A stretch of 58,635 nucleotides of DNA from NCBI GenBank assembly GCA_019634695.1, contig JAHCAW010000023.1, positions 1-58,635 of the forward strand, written 5' to 3'. Below the pieces are notes generated by a model, which saw only the letters and a program-made list of their open reading frames with translations, did not search any database and was not told the origin of the DNA. The DNA comes from Candidatus Sumerlaeia bacterium. GTDB taxonomy: Bacteria; Sumerlaeota; Sumerlaeia; SLMS01; JAHLLQ01. The position numbers and the translations under genes were made by a program. Position 1 is the first letter of the stretch. Each line of letters begins with the position of its first letter. Positions 20,207 through 28,585 of the stretch are shown here, piece after piece.

Positions 20207-21969
20207 GGAGCGAGGTCCCGTTCGGTCATGGAGACGCCATCGCGGCGCGGGTCTGCGGCTCCTTCGATGTTCCAGGTGCCGTCGGCCGCGGGGTCGAGCC
20301 ATATGCCCTGCGCGCCGCCGAAGAAGCGGTCGTAGTCGCCGCGGGGCTGGAGCTTCCAGGCGCGGCCGTCGCCGGCGAGCTGGCTGCCGACCTGGGCCAT
20401 GGTCTCCTCTCCGAGACGCGCCTCGAAGGCGATCTCCGCGCGGGCGGCCTCGACGTGCAGCCGCGGGGCGTCGAGCGCCTCCTGCAACGTGGCGCCGAAG
20501 TCGATGCGGTGGATGAGAATTTGCACGAGGGCCGACGGGATGCGCTTGCCGCCCGGCGTGCCGAGCGTGGCAACCGGTTGGCCGTCGCGAATGACCAGCG
20601 TGGGCGCCATGCTGGAGCGCGGAATCTTGCCGGCCTCGGGGAAGTTGGCGTTCCCCTGCGTGAACGTGAAGTCGTACATCTCGTTGTTGAGCACGATGCC
20701 CATGCCCGGCACGGTGATGCCGGCGCCGAAGAAGTAGTTGATCGTTTGCGTCAGGGCGACCATGTTGCCTTGGCGGTCGATGACGGACAGGTGGGTGGTG
20801 TTGCCGATGGGCTCCTTGCGTGCGGGCACAAAGGCATAGGCGTTGTCGGCGGCTTCATCGCCGCCGAGGCCCGCGGTGACGAGGGCGGCGTCGATGCGGG
20901 CGCGCGCCTGCGCGGCCCACTCGGCGGAGAGGAGTTGCTCGACAGGCACCTGCCGGAAGGCGGGGTCGGCGACGAGTTCCTCGGTGGCGGACTGGGCTTC
21001 CTCGAGTGCCTTGACGAGCAGGGCGAGGAACCGCGGCGAGCGGGGGCCGAGGGCGGCGACATCGTAGCCATCCAGAATCGACAATGCCATGAGAACCTGC
21101 AGGCCGCCGGAGCTGGGCGGCGGGATGGTCAGGATTTCGTGTCCGCGATAGGTGCCGCGAATGGGAGCGCGGTCGCGCGGGCGGAAGGCGGCGACATCGT
21201 CGGCGGAGAGCGGCCCACCGGCATCCTGCACGGCTTGGGCGATGCGGGCGGCGGGCTCGGGGCCGTAGATGGCGGTCTCGCCATTCTCGGCGATGGCACG
21301 CAGGGTGGCGGCGAGCTGGGGCTGGACGAGAGTCTGGCCGGCATCGGGAGGAAACAGGCCGCCCTCGAGGAATATCTCGGCGGAGGCGGGATCGTCTCCC
21401 AGCCGATCAAAGTTCTCATTGATGGTTTCGGCCAAGGCCGGCGTGATCTCGAAACCCTGTTCGGCGAGCCGGATCGCAGGCGCGAGCAGGGAGGCGCGGG
21501 GCAGGCGGCCGTGTCGCTCGTGGGCGAGCAGCAGTCCGCGGGCCATGCCGGGCGCGGCGACGCCCTTGCCGCCCGAGCGGAACGAGGGCCCATCGACGCG
21601 TCCGTTGCGCATCACATGTTCGTCGGACAGCGCGGAAGGCGCCACCTCGCGGTAGTCGAGAACGTGCGTCTGGCCCGTGGCGGCGTCATAGTAAACCAGA
21701 AAGCCGCCGCCGCCGATGCCGCTGGCGTAGGGTTCGGCGACGTTGAGCGCAAAGGCCGTCGCGACGGCCGCGTCCAGCGCATTGCCGCCGGCGGCCAGCG
21801 TGGCAACGCCGGCGCGCACCGCTTCGGGGTGGGCCGCGGCGACGGCGCCGGCCGCGACCTGTGGGCTCGTTGCCTGCGCCGATGCGCTGGTCGCACAGGC
21901 CGATGTGGTCAGCACGATTGCCGCCATCGCCAGCAGGCTGCCCGCTCGTTGCACGAGACTGCTCATCAT
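20203..21969 (-). CDS. ggt: Gamma-glutamyltransferase (pgs-cluster copy 1)
   Basis: The protein has 588 residues, with an N-terminal hydrophobic signal (AGSLLAMAAIVLTTSACATSA). It belongs to the N-terminal-nucleophile gamma-glutamyltranspeptidases, which cleave gamma-glutamyl bonds in the periplasm and self-process into two subunits. Visible signatures are AAHPEAVRAGVATLAAGGNALDA cut to its core GGNALDAAVA, GIGGGGF, and the processing site with nucleophile Thr391 (GNTTHLSVID). IPPPSSGG and GSAMAPTLVI-like segments around APTLVI and GTPGGKRI complete the family pattern. The start overlaps the pgsW stop (ATGATGA), so translation is probably coupled. Context suggests it hydrolyses poly-gamma-glutamate or its oligomers, although glutathione-type substrates are equally possible from sequence alone. 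Confidence 0.93.
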   Translation of the reverse strand: MMSSLVQRAGSLLAMAAIVLTTSACATSASAQATSPQVAAGAVAAAHPEAVRAGVATLAAGGNALDAAVATAFALNVAEPYASGIGGGGFLVYYDAATGQTHVLDYREVAPSALSDEHVMRNGRVDGPSFRSGGKGVAAPGMARGLLLAHERHGRLPRASLLAPAIRLAEQGFEITPALAETINENFDRLGDDPASAEIFLEGGLFPPDAGQTLVQPQLAATLRAIAENGETAIYGPEPAARIAQAVQDAGGPLSADDVAAFRPRDRAPIRGTYRGHEILTIPPPSSGGLQVLMALSILDGYDVAALGPRSPRFLALLVKALEEAQSATEELVADPAFRQVPVEQLLSAEWAAQARARIDAALVTAGLGGDEAADNAYAFVPARKEPIGNTTHLSVIDRQGNMVALTQTINYFFGAGITVPGMGIVLNNEMYDFTFTQGNANFPEAGKIPRSSMAPTLVIRDGQPVATLGTPGGKRIPSALVQILIHRIDFGATLQEALDAPRLHVEAARAEIAFEARLGEETMAQVGSQLAGDGRAWKLQPRGDYDRFFGGAQGIWLDPAADGTWNIEGAADPRRDGVSMTERDLAP

Positions 21970-23147
21970 GTTGATTGCTCCGGTTCGGAATCTTCGTGCC
22001 GCCCACGCAAGGGTCGGCTTCCCAGTACTGCCGCCAGAAGGGTCACACCCAGCAGTGCGGCCGCGATTCGCCATGGTCCCGACAGTGGGCCCGCGGGGAT
22101 CGTTGCGGCGTGTTGGCTGTGGACCGCGCCGCCGTGGTAGCCCATCCCGTGGCGGACCATCAGGTCGCGAATCCCCAAAAGGTTCACCACCGGGACGCCG
22201 TTGCGCAATGCGCGAATTGCGACGCTGTCGCCGATGTGGGCGGCGGTGGGTGGAAAGAGCGTTGAGGCTTGGGCCGCGGGGATGAGGCCGTTGGGCAGTG
22301 CCAGCGCCGATGGCCCGACCCCGTAGTTGGCGGCGTGGCCCCCGACGGTGACGAACAGGACGACGGAGGGATCGCTGCCGACGCCGTTGGGGCCGAAGAA
22401 GACCTCTTCGCGGCGGGCGATGCTCTCGAGGCGACTGGCGGGCATCAAAATCTCGGGGGCGTCGGGTTGCGCGGCAATCGTCGCCAGCCGGGCAGCGACC
22501 CACTCGCGTTCCTCGTCGAGGCCCGCGAGGCGGTCCTCGTCCCCGCCGGGTGAGAGCAGGCGCATCGGAGTGTGGAGCACTCCGGCGTCGAGGAGGGTGC
22601 GGTGCATGTCGTGCAGGTCGAACGTCGGGATGGTGGCGCCGAAGTTCGAAGCGCCGAGCGAGCCCGCGACGATGGGCTCGGCACCGAGCGATTCGGCGGC
22701 GATTTGCGCCGCGAAGGCGAGTGCCGGAAACGAACCCGACGCGCCGATGGCCACGCGCGTGCCGGGGCCGACGCCGGCCTCCCGCATCCAGCGCACGAGC
22801 AGTCCGGCCCAGCGTGGATCGGTCGATGCCTGTTTGGCATCGAGCGTACCCGGCGTCGTCACCAGCGATGACCACTCGATGCCCACGAGTCCGGTGTCGG
22901 CAGGATCGACTCGCGCAAGTTCGCGCGCCGTGGGTGCATCGATGCGCTTGGCACGGGCGGCCGCGAGCACCACGCGCGCGTCGGTCATGCGCTCGACCGC
23001 GCGAATCTCCGCGTCTTGAGACTCCGTCGTGGTCGATGCATGCCGGCGCGCGGCCCACTCGAAAAGCAGGCCTGCAGCCAACGACACGGCGGCGAGCAGA
23101 TAGATCGCCCGGCCGGCGAGAGGCGAGGACGCGCCGTTCATGGCCAT
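21966..23147 (-). CDS. pgsW: Poly-gamma-glutamate system protein PgsW-like
   Basis: The protein has 393 residues, with one membrane helix near the N-terminus (about 12-30) and a second at the C-terminus (WRIAAALLGVTLLAAVLG). The soluble middle contains IGASGSFPALAFAAQIAAESLG, which fits the family annotated as poly-gamma-glutamate system protein (PgsW), together with GHAANYG and HGMGYHGG segments. Known members sit beside pgsB and pgsC, as here; their biochemical role is not settled. The start at 23147 overlaps the end of pgsC; an alternative ATG at 23141 would give an ATGA overlap. With no CapA/PgsA in the cluster, this protein may take over the export or assembly role (inference). Confidence 0.85.
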   Translation of the reverse strand: MAMNGASSPLAGRAIYLLAAVSLAAGLLFEWAARRHASTTTESQDAEIRAVERMTDARVVLAAARAKRIDAPTARELARVDPADTGLVGIEWSSLVTTPGTLDAKQASTDPRWAGLLVRWMREAGVGPGTRVAIGASGSFPALAFAAQIAAESLGAEPIVAGSLGASNFGATIPTFDLHDMHRTLLDAGVLHTPMRLLSPGGDEDRLAGLDEEREWVAARLATIAAQPDAPEILMPASRLESIARREEVFFGPNGVGSDPSVVLFVTVGGHAANYGVGPSALALPNGLIPAAQASTLFPPTAAHIGDSVAIRALRNGVPVVNLLGIRDLMVRHGMGYHGGAVHSQHAATIPAGPLSGPWRIAAALLGVTLLAAVLGSRPLRGRHEDSEPEQST

Positions 23148-23575
23148 ACTCCCAGAATCGCCGTCGCCAGCAGACGTGTCGCGACTGTCGCGATGACGAG
23201 CGCGGCTATCGTCTTCGACACCCCTTGGCGCGCGCAGGTCTCGGCCATCAGTCCGGGGATGAGGAACCCGACGATCAGCAGGCCGTACGGTGCGATGCCC
23301 AGGCCGGGCAACGTCCAGGCGAGGAGCTGCTTGATAACGACGCCGGTGACGATCGCCCAGGCGAAGCGGCGCCGGCCGTAGAGGAAGACGATGCGCTGCA
23401 TGCCGAGCAGGAGTGCGTAGACGACTCCGGCGGCGGCGAGCGTCGCGAGCAGACGCGTCGGATCGTTCCAAGCCATGGCAAGGAAGGCGGGCACGATGAT
23501 GCCGCCCGGCACGAGGCCGGTCCACTCCTCAACGAGGAGGGCGACCAGAATGCCGACGACGAAGATCGTCACCAT
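23138..23575 (-). CDS. pgsC: Poly-gamma-glutamate synthase membrane subunit PgsC/CapC
   Basis: The protein has 145 residues and is almost entirely hydrophobic with about five membrane helices, matching the usual length of CapC/PgsC (about 150). Diagnostic stretches are EEWTGLVPGGIIVPAFLA near the start and YGLLIVGFLIPGLMAETCAR in the middle. PgsC is the membrane partner of PgsB in the ATP-dependent polymerisation of glutamate through gamma-amide bonds. The ATG at 23575 lies inside the 3' end of pgsB (7-nt overlap) and the stop lies inside pgsW, so pgsB, pgsC and pgsW are translationally coupled. Confidence 0.93.
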   Translation of the reverse strand: MVTIFVVGILVALLVEEWTGLVPGGIIVPAFLAMAWNDPTRLLATLAAAGVVYALLLGMQRIVFLYGRRRFAWAIVTGVVIKQLLAWTLPGLGIAPYGLLIVGFLIPGLMAETCARQGVSKTIAALVIATVATRLLATAILGVWP

Positions 23576-24651
23576 GCGCGGCGCTCCACGAGGCCATGCC
23601 CGCCGCGCCAACGCGCCGCCGCACCGCCGGCATTTCCGATCAGGAAGATGCGGTCGGCGTCGATCTGCTGCACATCGTCGGGCGAGGCGAGGAAGGGCAA
23701 CGGCAGGCGCCGGCGCCATGTCAGCGGCAATGGATCGCCCGCAAGGAAGGATCGATGGCGCGCCAGCAGCGGCAGGAAGGCTTCGAGGCGCGCGGGTCGG
23801 TCGCGGCGATGCAGATAGACGAGAGCGGACGAGCAGCCCGTGGGGAGATGCTGGCGGATCAGCGCCTCGGTGGTCTGGGGATCGTTTGCGCTGAGGAAGT
23901 CGTGCACGGCGCGCGGGGCGTTGGATTCGACCGCAGGAGAGCGCAGGTCGAGGGCGAGTTGCTCGACGGTGGGCCGGGCGCGGTTCGCATCGAGTCCGGC
24001 GACTTCGAGCGCGGCGAGAGCGGCTCCCGCCAGCGCGGCCAGATGCGATGGCAGCGCCGGATTGTCGAGGGCCTTGGCGCGGACGAGCACGCGGCCCGGG
24101 GCTGCGAGTGCTTCGGCAAGCGGCTGCTGACGCGGATCGTCGTGTCCATCGGTCAGGACGACCGGACAGTCCGGCGGTATCGTCGCGGCGACCTGACTCG
24201 CGCGGGCGATCGGATTGGCGGCGAAGTGTTCCAGATGATCCGGCGTGTCGTAGCCGTGCAGGCAGACCGTCGGGCGGATGCAATGCGTCGCGACGAGGCG
24301 TGCGAGGTCCGGTGCGATGGCCATGTTCTCGACGCACAGGGCACGGCAGCGCAGGCGAGCCGCAAGGCGCACGACGCGTCGCATCTCGCGAATGTTGGCG
24401 GGGCCGATGCGGCGCCACGGCCGGGTGCTGTCCGGAAGATGCAGCATCGGCGCATCGCCCGTGGTGCGTCCGAGCGCGGGCAGGTCCAACGCCAGCAGGC
24501 CGGTGTGGAGCAGGCGCGTGGCGGTGGTCTTGCCGCGCATGCCGGTGATCAGGAAGCGATGCGGAATCGTGGCGAGGCAGCGGCGGTGCCATGCCTCGCT
24601 GGCGAGCAGTGTGGCGGTCCAGCCTGCCCAGAGCGCGATGGCGGGTTCCAC
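23569..24651 (-). CDS. pgsB: Poly-gamma-glutamate synthase ligase subunit PgsB/CapB
   Basis: The protein has 360 residues. PgsB is a Mur-ligase-like ATPase that activates the carboxylate of glutamate to extend the gamma-linked polymer. The P-loop GMRGKTT (about 37-43) follows an N-terminal membrane helix (IALWAGWTATLLASE), as in CapB/PgsB. RTTGDAPMLHLPD follows at the spacing where the family has KTTGTDARMI. I chose the GTG at 24651 because a GAGGGAG Shine-Dalgarno sequence lies 11 nt upstream and it reproduces the family's distance from start to P-loop; an in-frame ATG at 24720 would overlap the upstream gene. The C-terminal third (YLHRRDRPARLEAFLPLL) is the usual ligase domain. Confidence 0.92.
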   Translation of the reverse strand: MEPAIALWAGWTATLLASEAWHRRCLATIPHRFLITGMRGKTTATRLLHTGLLALDLPALGRTTGDAPMLHLPDSTRPWRRIGPANIREMRRVVRLAARLRCRALCVENMAIAPDLARLVATHCIRPTVCLHGYDTPDHLEHFAANPIARASQVAATIPPDCPVVLTDGHDDPRQQPLAEALAAPGRVLVRAKALDNPALPSHLAALAGAALAALEVAGLDANRARPTVEQLALDLRSPAVESNAPRAVHDFLSANDPQTTEALIRQHLPTGCSSALVYLHRRDRPARLEAFLPLLARHRSFLAGDPLPLTWRRRLPLPFLASPDDVQQIDADRIFLIGNAGGAAARWRGGHGLVERRAW

Positions 24652-24682
24652 GATGCGGCGCGCTCCCTCGTGAGTGCGGGCA

Positions 24683-25984
24683 CTACGGACGACCGGCCGG
24701 CGCCTGGCCATCCGGGCCATGCAACCACGGACCCAGTCCGTTTGCGAGCAGTTCGTTGTACTCGGGCAGGCCGTCGAGTCCGATGGGATTCTCGGGATGA
24801 TCGTCGTTGTAGGCCTCGACCAGTCGGCGCGTGGCGGTCACATGGCGTCCGACGCGTTCCTCGATCGGCACGCCCTCGGGCGGAATCTCCACGTAGAGAA
24901 TCTTGCGCGACCGTTCTTTGACGGGGCGTCCCTGCTCCTCGGCAATGCGGGCCCGTTCGGCAAGGCGCTCGTTGAGGCGCTGCTGGATCATTTGGACGCG
25001 GGTGTAGCCGCCGTCGCGCCCGAGCGTGATCTGCTCCTCGGTCGTCTTGCCCTTCAGGCGTCCCTGCACGGGATTGGCGGTCTCGAACAGGACGGACATG
25101 GCCTTGCTGGCGTCGCCCCACTCGCGATGCGACATGCCGCGCAGGCGCAGGCTGGAGGCGTCGGTGGCGATGCGAATGCCATCGTCGGAGAGCAGCAACT
25201 CGGCCCAGGAGGTGATGGCCTCGGCCTTCTGGTGGGCGACCATCACGTTGATCGTTGGGTACTCGGGGCTGGCCTCGTGGAAGTCGATGGCAAGGTCCAC
25301 GCCTTCCTCGCGAATCAGCGTCATGATGGCATGGGCAACCTGCTCGGTGATAGTGCCGTCGGGATCGCCCGGGAAGGCGCGGTTGAGGTTGCGCGAGTCG
25401 ACTCCGGCGAGGACCTGGCCACCCGGGCCGGGGTTGTTGATGGAGCAGTCGGGACAGGTCGAGATGAACTCGTCCCAGTAGGTGCCGTGGGGGTTGATGT
25501 AGATGTTGGGATCGGGCCACTGGCGCACGGGATTGGTCAGGCGCGAGCCATGACGGAAGACGCGCGGGCCGTGCGCCGTGTGAATGCGATAGCGCTGCGG
25601 CATGGCCTCCTGGCTGTCGTTGTGGCTGAAGCCGGCCTTGTTCGAGCGCGGGATCAGGAACACGCGGCCCTCGGTGACGCGCAGGTTCTCGAGGATGGTG
25701 ACGGCGGCCATGTATGCGGCCGGTTCGTTCGGGTGCGTGCCGCCGCAGATCAGAAGCGTGCCGCCGGGCACTCCGCTGTCGAAGAGGTAAACGTCGGTTT
25801 CGGCGGCGGTGCCGGCCAGCGGCGGGTGCCACTTGCTGAGCTTGAAGACCTGCGTCACATGGGGCGACGGGAAGAGTGGCTCGGGCGTCCAGTGGCGCAC
25901 GAAGCGCGCGCCGGCGATGGCGCTGATCGTCAGGCCGATGACGAGAAGGATGGTCGCACGCTGGCGTGGGGTCGGTGGGCGCAT
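24683..25984 (-). CDS. Membrane-anchored M14-type deacylase/carboxypeptidase (succinylglutamate desuccinylase/aspartoacylase-like)
   Basis: The protein has 433 residues. One membrane helix (about 10-26) anchors an exported domain. Zinc-site signatures of the desuccinylase/aspartoacylase branch of M14 are clear: H84 and E87 in GGTHPNEPAA, DSRNLNRAFPGD at 196-207, and the second zinc ligand H236 in AIDFHEASPEYP. Such enzymes cleave amide bonds of N-acyl-glutamate or aspartate or act as carboxypeptidases. Its place, 1 nt after a small membrane protein and 31 nt before pgsB, suggests that it trims or releases gamma-glutamyl chains; this is inference. It is longer than typical cytoplasmic family members, with a C-terminal extension of about 150 residues. 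Confidence 0.85.
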   Translation of the reverse strand: MRPPTPRQRATILLVIGLTISAIAGARFVRHWTPEPLFPSPHVTQVFKLSKWHPPLAGTAAETDVYLFDSGVPGGTLLICGGTHPNEPAAYMAAVTILENLRVTEGRVFLIPRSNKAGFSHNDSQEAMPQRYRIHTAHGPRVFRHGSRLTNPVRQWPDPNIYINPHGTYWDEFISTCPDCSINNPGPGGQVLAGVDSRNLNRAFPGDPDGTITEQVAHAIMTLIREEGVDLAIDFHEASPEYPTINVMVAHQKAEAITSWAELLLSDDGIRIATDASSLRLRGMSHREWGDASKAMSVLFETANPVQGRLKGKTTEEQITLGRDGGYTRVQMIQQRLNERLAERARIAEEQGRPVKERSRKILYVEIPPEGVPIEERVGRHVTATRRLVEAYNDDHPENPIGLDGLPEYNELLANGLGPWLHGPDGQAPAGRP

Positions 25985-25985
25985 G

Positions 25986-26132
25986 TCACTTCACTCCGAC
26001 CAGCCGCAGCAGCAGCGGGATCATGACCATCACCGCGGTGATCTGGATGCCTGGCGACTCCTCGCGATAGAGGTTACAGATCGTCATGGCGGGCAGGTAC
26101 GCCACGATGGCCACATAGATGAGGGTGATCAT
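25986..26132 (-). CDS. 48-residue hydrophobic membrane protein
   Basis: A short gene between the permease and the deacylase, 10 nt and 1 nt away. The ATG at 26132 has an AGAGGTGA Shine-Dalgarno sequence. The product has two hydrophobic stretches (MITLIYVAIVAYLPAM and IQITAVMVMIPLLLRLVG) separated by CNLYREESPG. I do not recognise a family. Its tight coupling suggests a small accessory subunit of the permease or of the Pgs complex. Confidence 0.75.
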   Translation of the reverse strand: MITLIYVAIVAYLPAMTICNLYREESPGIQITAVMVMIPLLLRLVGVK

Positions 26133-26142
26133 GGGTTCACCT

Positions 26143-27465
26143 CTAGCTTCCGCCGATGAAGACAAGATATCGGGCGAGGAATTCGGCGTGCTGGATCGCG
26201 AGCAGGGCCATGATGGCAATGAGGATCCCGGGGACGACGCACCATCGCAGAACGCGCAGGTACTTGGGCTCGCCCACGACCTGCGCGGCGAACAGGCCGG
26301 CAAGCGCGGTCGGCGGCATCAGGTCGCCGAGCGAGGCGATGACCGACAGCGCCGCGGTGTTGACGATGATGACGCTGGAACTCGTCGGCAGCGACAGCAC
26401 GAACGGGACGCCGAGAACCGAGGCCGCGCCGAAGGAGGAGACGGCACCGAAGAGAGGCAGCGAGGTGCCGATGACGGGGTACAGACCGGTCCATCCGCGC
26501 GGCAGGCGCAGCGCCTGGATGACCACCTCGCCACGCGCGCCCGTCAGCGTCATTGCCTGGATGAACATGCCGACGCCCATCAGGATGCCCAGAATCGGCA
26601 GGGCGGCTCGGAAGGCATCGCGCGAGACCGGCAGCAATTGGACCTTCTCGCCCGTGAGGGCACCGGTCAGCGTGCCGATCATGAAGATCAGCGGCAGGCC
26701 CAGCGCGATGCGTCCGGGGAAGAGGCGCTCGCCCACGAGCAACACGACGACAAGGACGAGCGGCAGGAAGAGGCGGGCGCCGTACTTACCGGCAACCGAG
26801 CGGGGGAGATCGGCGTCGGACCCGGCGGTCGAGCACTTCCAGCAATGCGGCAGTCCGAGCGCCCACGTGCACAGCAGCGCCGGCACGAGCGTCAGGACGA
26901 GCAGCGGCAGATCGAGGCCGATGTAGGGCAGGTCCACACCGGCACCGATGATCAGGGCGGGGATGTTGACCGGCGGCGCGGCCATGCCAAGCAATGCCGC
27001 CATGGCGATGATGGCGCCGGTCTTGTCGCGCGGCACGCCCATGTGCATCAGCACGGGCGCCATGAGCGCGCCGGTCGTCAGCACGGCCGCCGTCGAGGAA
27101 CCGGTGAGCATGCCGGGCAGCATGATGACGATCGTGATCGCGGCGAGCAGGATGATGGGGACGCGGCGGAACGCGCGGATGGTCCAGTGCGCCAGCGTCG
27201 AAAGCAGGCCGCTACGCTCGATCGAGAACATGAACATCGTCGCTGTGGCGATGATCAGGATCGGGTCCAGATAGGAGAACATGCCCTCGACGAGATGGCG
27301 AATCAGGTCGTCGAGCGGGAAGAGGTATCCGCCGACCAGGACGCCGGCGAGCGCCCCGCACATCATCGAGATGCCGATTTGAAGACGCAGGAAGAAGGCG
27401 CCGGCGCAGAAGACGCCGACCATGATGAAGAAGGTGAGCAGCTCGTGGGTGCCGACGGAACTCAT
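26143..27465 (-). CDS. Large polytopic permease, TRAP DctM-like / IT superfamily
   Basis: The protein has 440 residues with about 11-12 membrane helices. LPGMLTGSSTAAVLTTGALM followed by PVLMHMGVPRDKTGA and a membrane segment with APPVNIPALIIGAG matches the substrate-site region of TRAP large subunits (DctM), which carry organic acids. A second half-repeat holds GTSLPLFGAVSSFGAASVLG. No DctP binding protein or normal DctQ is next to it; only the 48-residue membrane protein follows. The context suggests import of glutamate or a gamma-glutamyl fragment. The ATG at 27465 (MSSVGTHELL) is preferred; an ATG at 27516 is also in frame. Neither has a strong Shine-Dalgarno sequence. Confidence 0.82.
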   Translation of the reverse strand: MSSVGTHELLTFFIMVGVFCAGAFFLRLQIGISMMCGALAGVLVGGYLFPLDDLIRHLVEGMFSYLDPILIIATATMFMFSIERSGLLSTLAHWTIRAFRRVPIILLAAITIVIMLPGMLTGSSTAAVLTTGALMAPVLMHMGVPRDKTGAIIAMAALLGMAAPPVNIPALIIGAGVDLPYIGLDLPLLVLTLVPALLCTWALGLPHCWKCSTAGSDADLPRSVAGKYGARLFLPLVLVVVLLVGERLFPGRIALGLPLIFMIGTLTGALTGEKVQLLPVSRDAFRAALPILGILMGVGMFIQAMTLTGARGEVVIQALRLPRGWTGLYPVIGTSLPLFGAVSSFGAASVLGVPFVLSLPTSSSVIIVNTAALSVIASLGDLMPPTALAGLFAAQVVGEPKYLRVLRWCVVPGILIAIMALLAIQHAEFLARYLVFIGGS

Positions 27466-27552
27466 CGTGTGCTCGTACCGGTGCTCGCGGGATAATGGTT
27501 CCGGGGATGCGGGCATCCCGCCGACCGGAGGGCAAGCAAGATGGCGCCCACG

Positions 27553-28572
27553 TCAATCCTCGCTGGCGGCCTGGGGCGGGCGCACCTGGGCGGTGGCCTG
27601 GCGCAGGGCGGCGAGCAGCCGTGCCTTCTCGGGGACGCCGGTCAGGCGACCGATCTCCTGCCCTTCGGGGGTCAGCAGCACGAGTGTCGGGGCCTCGCCG
27701 ATCTTGAAGAAATTCTGGGTGTTCTCGTCCGAGCCAAGCTCGAAGCGGTACTTGCGGGTGCGCAGCAGGGCCCGGTGAATGACCGGATCGTCGAACAGCG
27801 CGGCGAGCTGCTGGCTGGCCGGGGTCCGGTCGGAGGCGAGAATCAGCAGCGGGCGTCCTTCCTCGCGAGCGCGGCCGATGGCGCTCTGGAGCGTGCGGAA
27901 CCAGTAGAGCGGCGTCCTCGAGGCGCCGGCGGCGCCCGGGACGATCTCGAGCGTGACTTGGGCTGCCCCGTCCGAAACGCCGATCGCCGTGCGCAGGGTT
28001 TGCTTCATGGCGATGGAGTTGTCGCCGCGGTCGAGGATCTCGACGGAGACATCCATGCTGCTGCCGTTGGGGCCGACGATCCGGCCGGCCATGCCGGGAT
28101 AGCCGCCGAGTTCGCGCATGGCGGCGAGGCTGATGCCAACGGCGTCTCCGTAGTCGAGGAACGCGCGCGGGGGACGCTGCACATCGGTGAACTGGAGGGT
28201 CTTCTTTTCGGTCGGTCCACTCCCCCATGTGATGGGGCGAACCTTCAGCAGCACCTGCCCGTCCTCGAGTCCGATGCGGTCGCGGATCGTCTTCTTGGCG
28301 AACAGGTCGCTGTCGCGCGTGCCGTGCACTTTGGTCTGGAAGGCGAATCGCTTGCCCAGCGGCGTCTCGATCTCGATGAAGTCTTCCTCCTCGATGCCGA
28401 GGCGCTGGAGCAGCGTCGGGCTGACGCCGACGACGTCGCCGTGCTCGAGGAACTCGGTCGGCGGCCGTCGCAGGTTGGTGACAAGCATTTCGCGGGACTG
28501 GGCGTGGGTGGGCGCAGGAGCCCACACCGCCAACGCCAGCATCAGGATGGCCGCGGCAAGTATCGGACGCAT
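27553..28572 (-). CDS. Exported two-repeat protein with degenerate thioredoxin-like C-terminus
   Basis: The protein has 339 residues, with a signal peptide at 1-24 (AAAILMLALAVWAPAPTHA). Residues about 30-110 and 115-205 are two copies of one unit: RPPTEFLEHGDVVGVSPTLL and RPPRAFLDYGDAVGISLAAM, each followed by a beta-rich stretch. The GD-V-G-S...LG pattern resembles barrel folds such as double-psi beta-barrels, but I cannot assign a family. Residues about 225-330 look like a thioredoxin fold (EEGRPLLILAS, FFKIGEAPTLVLLTPEGQEIG) in which the CxxC site is absent (RTPAS instead). It lies 13 nt after ggt. Function is unknown; it probably acts in the periplasm in the gamma-glutamyl system. Confidence 0.75.
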   Translation of the reverse strand: MRPILAAAILMLALAVWAPAPTHAQSREMLVTNLRRPPTEFLEHGDVVGVSPTLLQRLGIEEEDFIEIETPLGKRFAFQTKVHGTRDSDLFAKKTIRDRIGLEDGQVLLKVRPITWGSGPTEKKTLQFTDVQRPPRAFLDYGDAVGISLAAMRELGGYPGMAGRIVGPNGSSMDVSVEILDRGDNSIAMKQTLRTAIGVSDGAAQVTLEIVPGAAGASRTPLYWFRTLQSAIGRAREEGRPLLILASDRTPASQQLAALFDDPVIHRALLRTRKYRFELGSDENTQNFFKIGEAPTLVLLTPEGQEIGRLTGVPEKARLLAALRQATAQVRPPQAASED

Positions 28573-28585
28573 GATCGGAAGCTCC

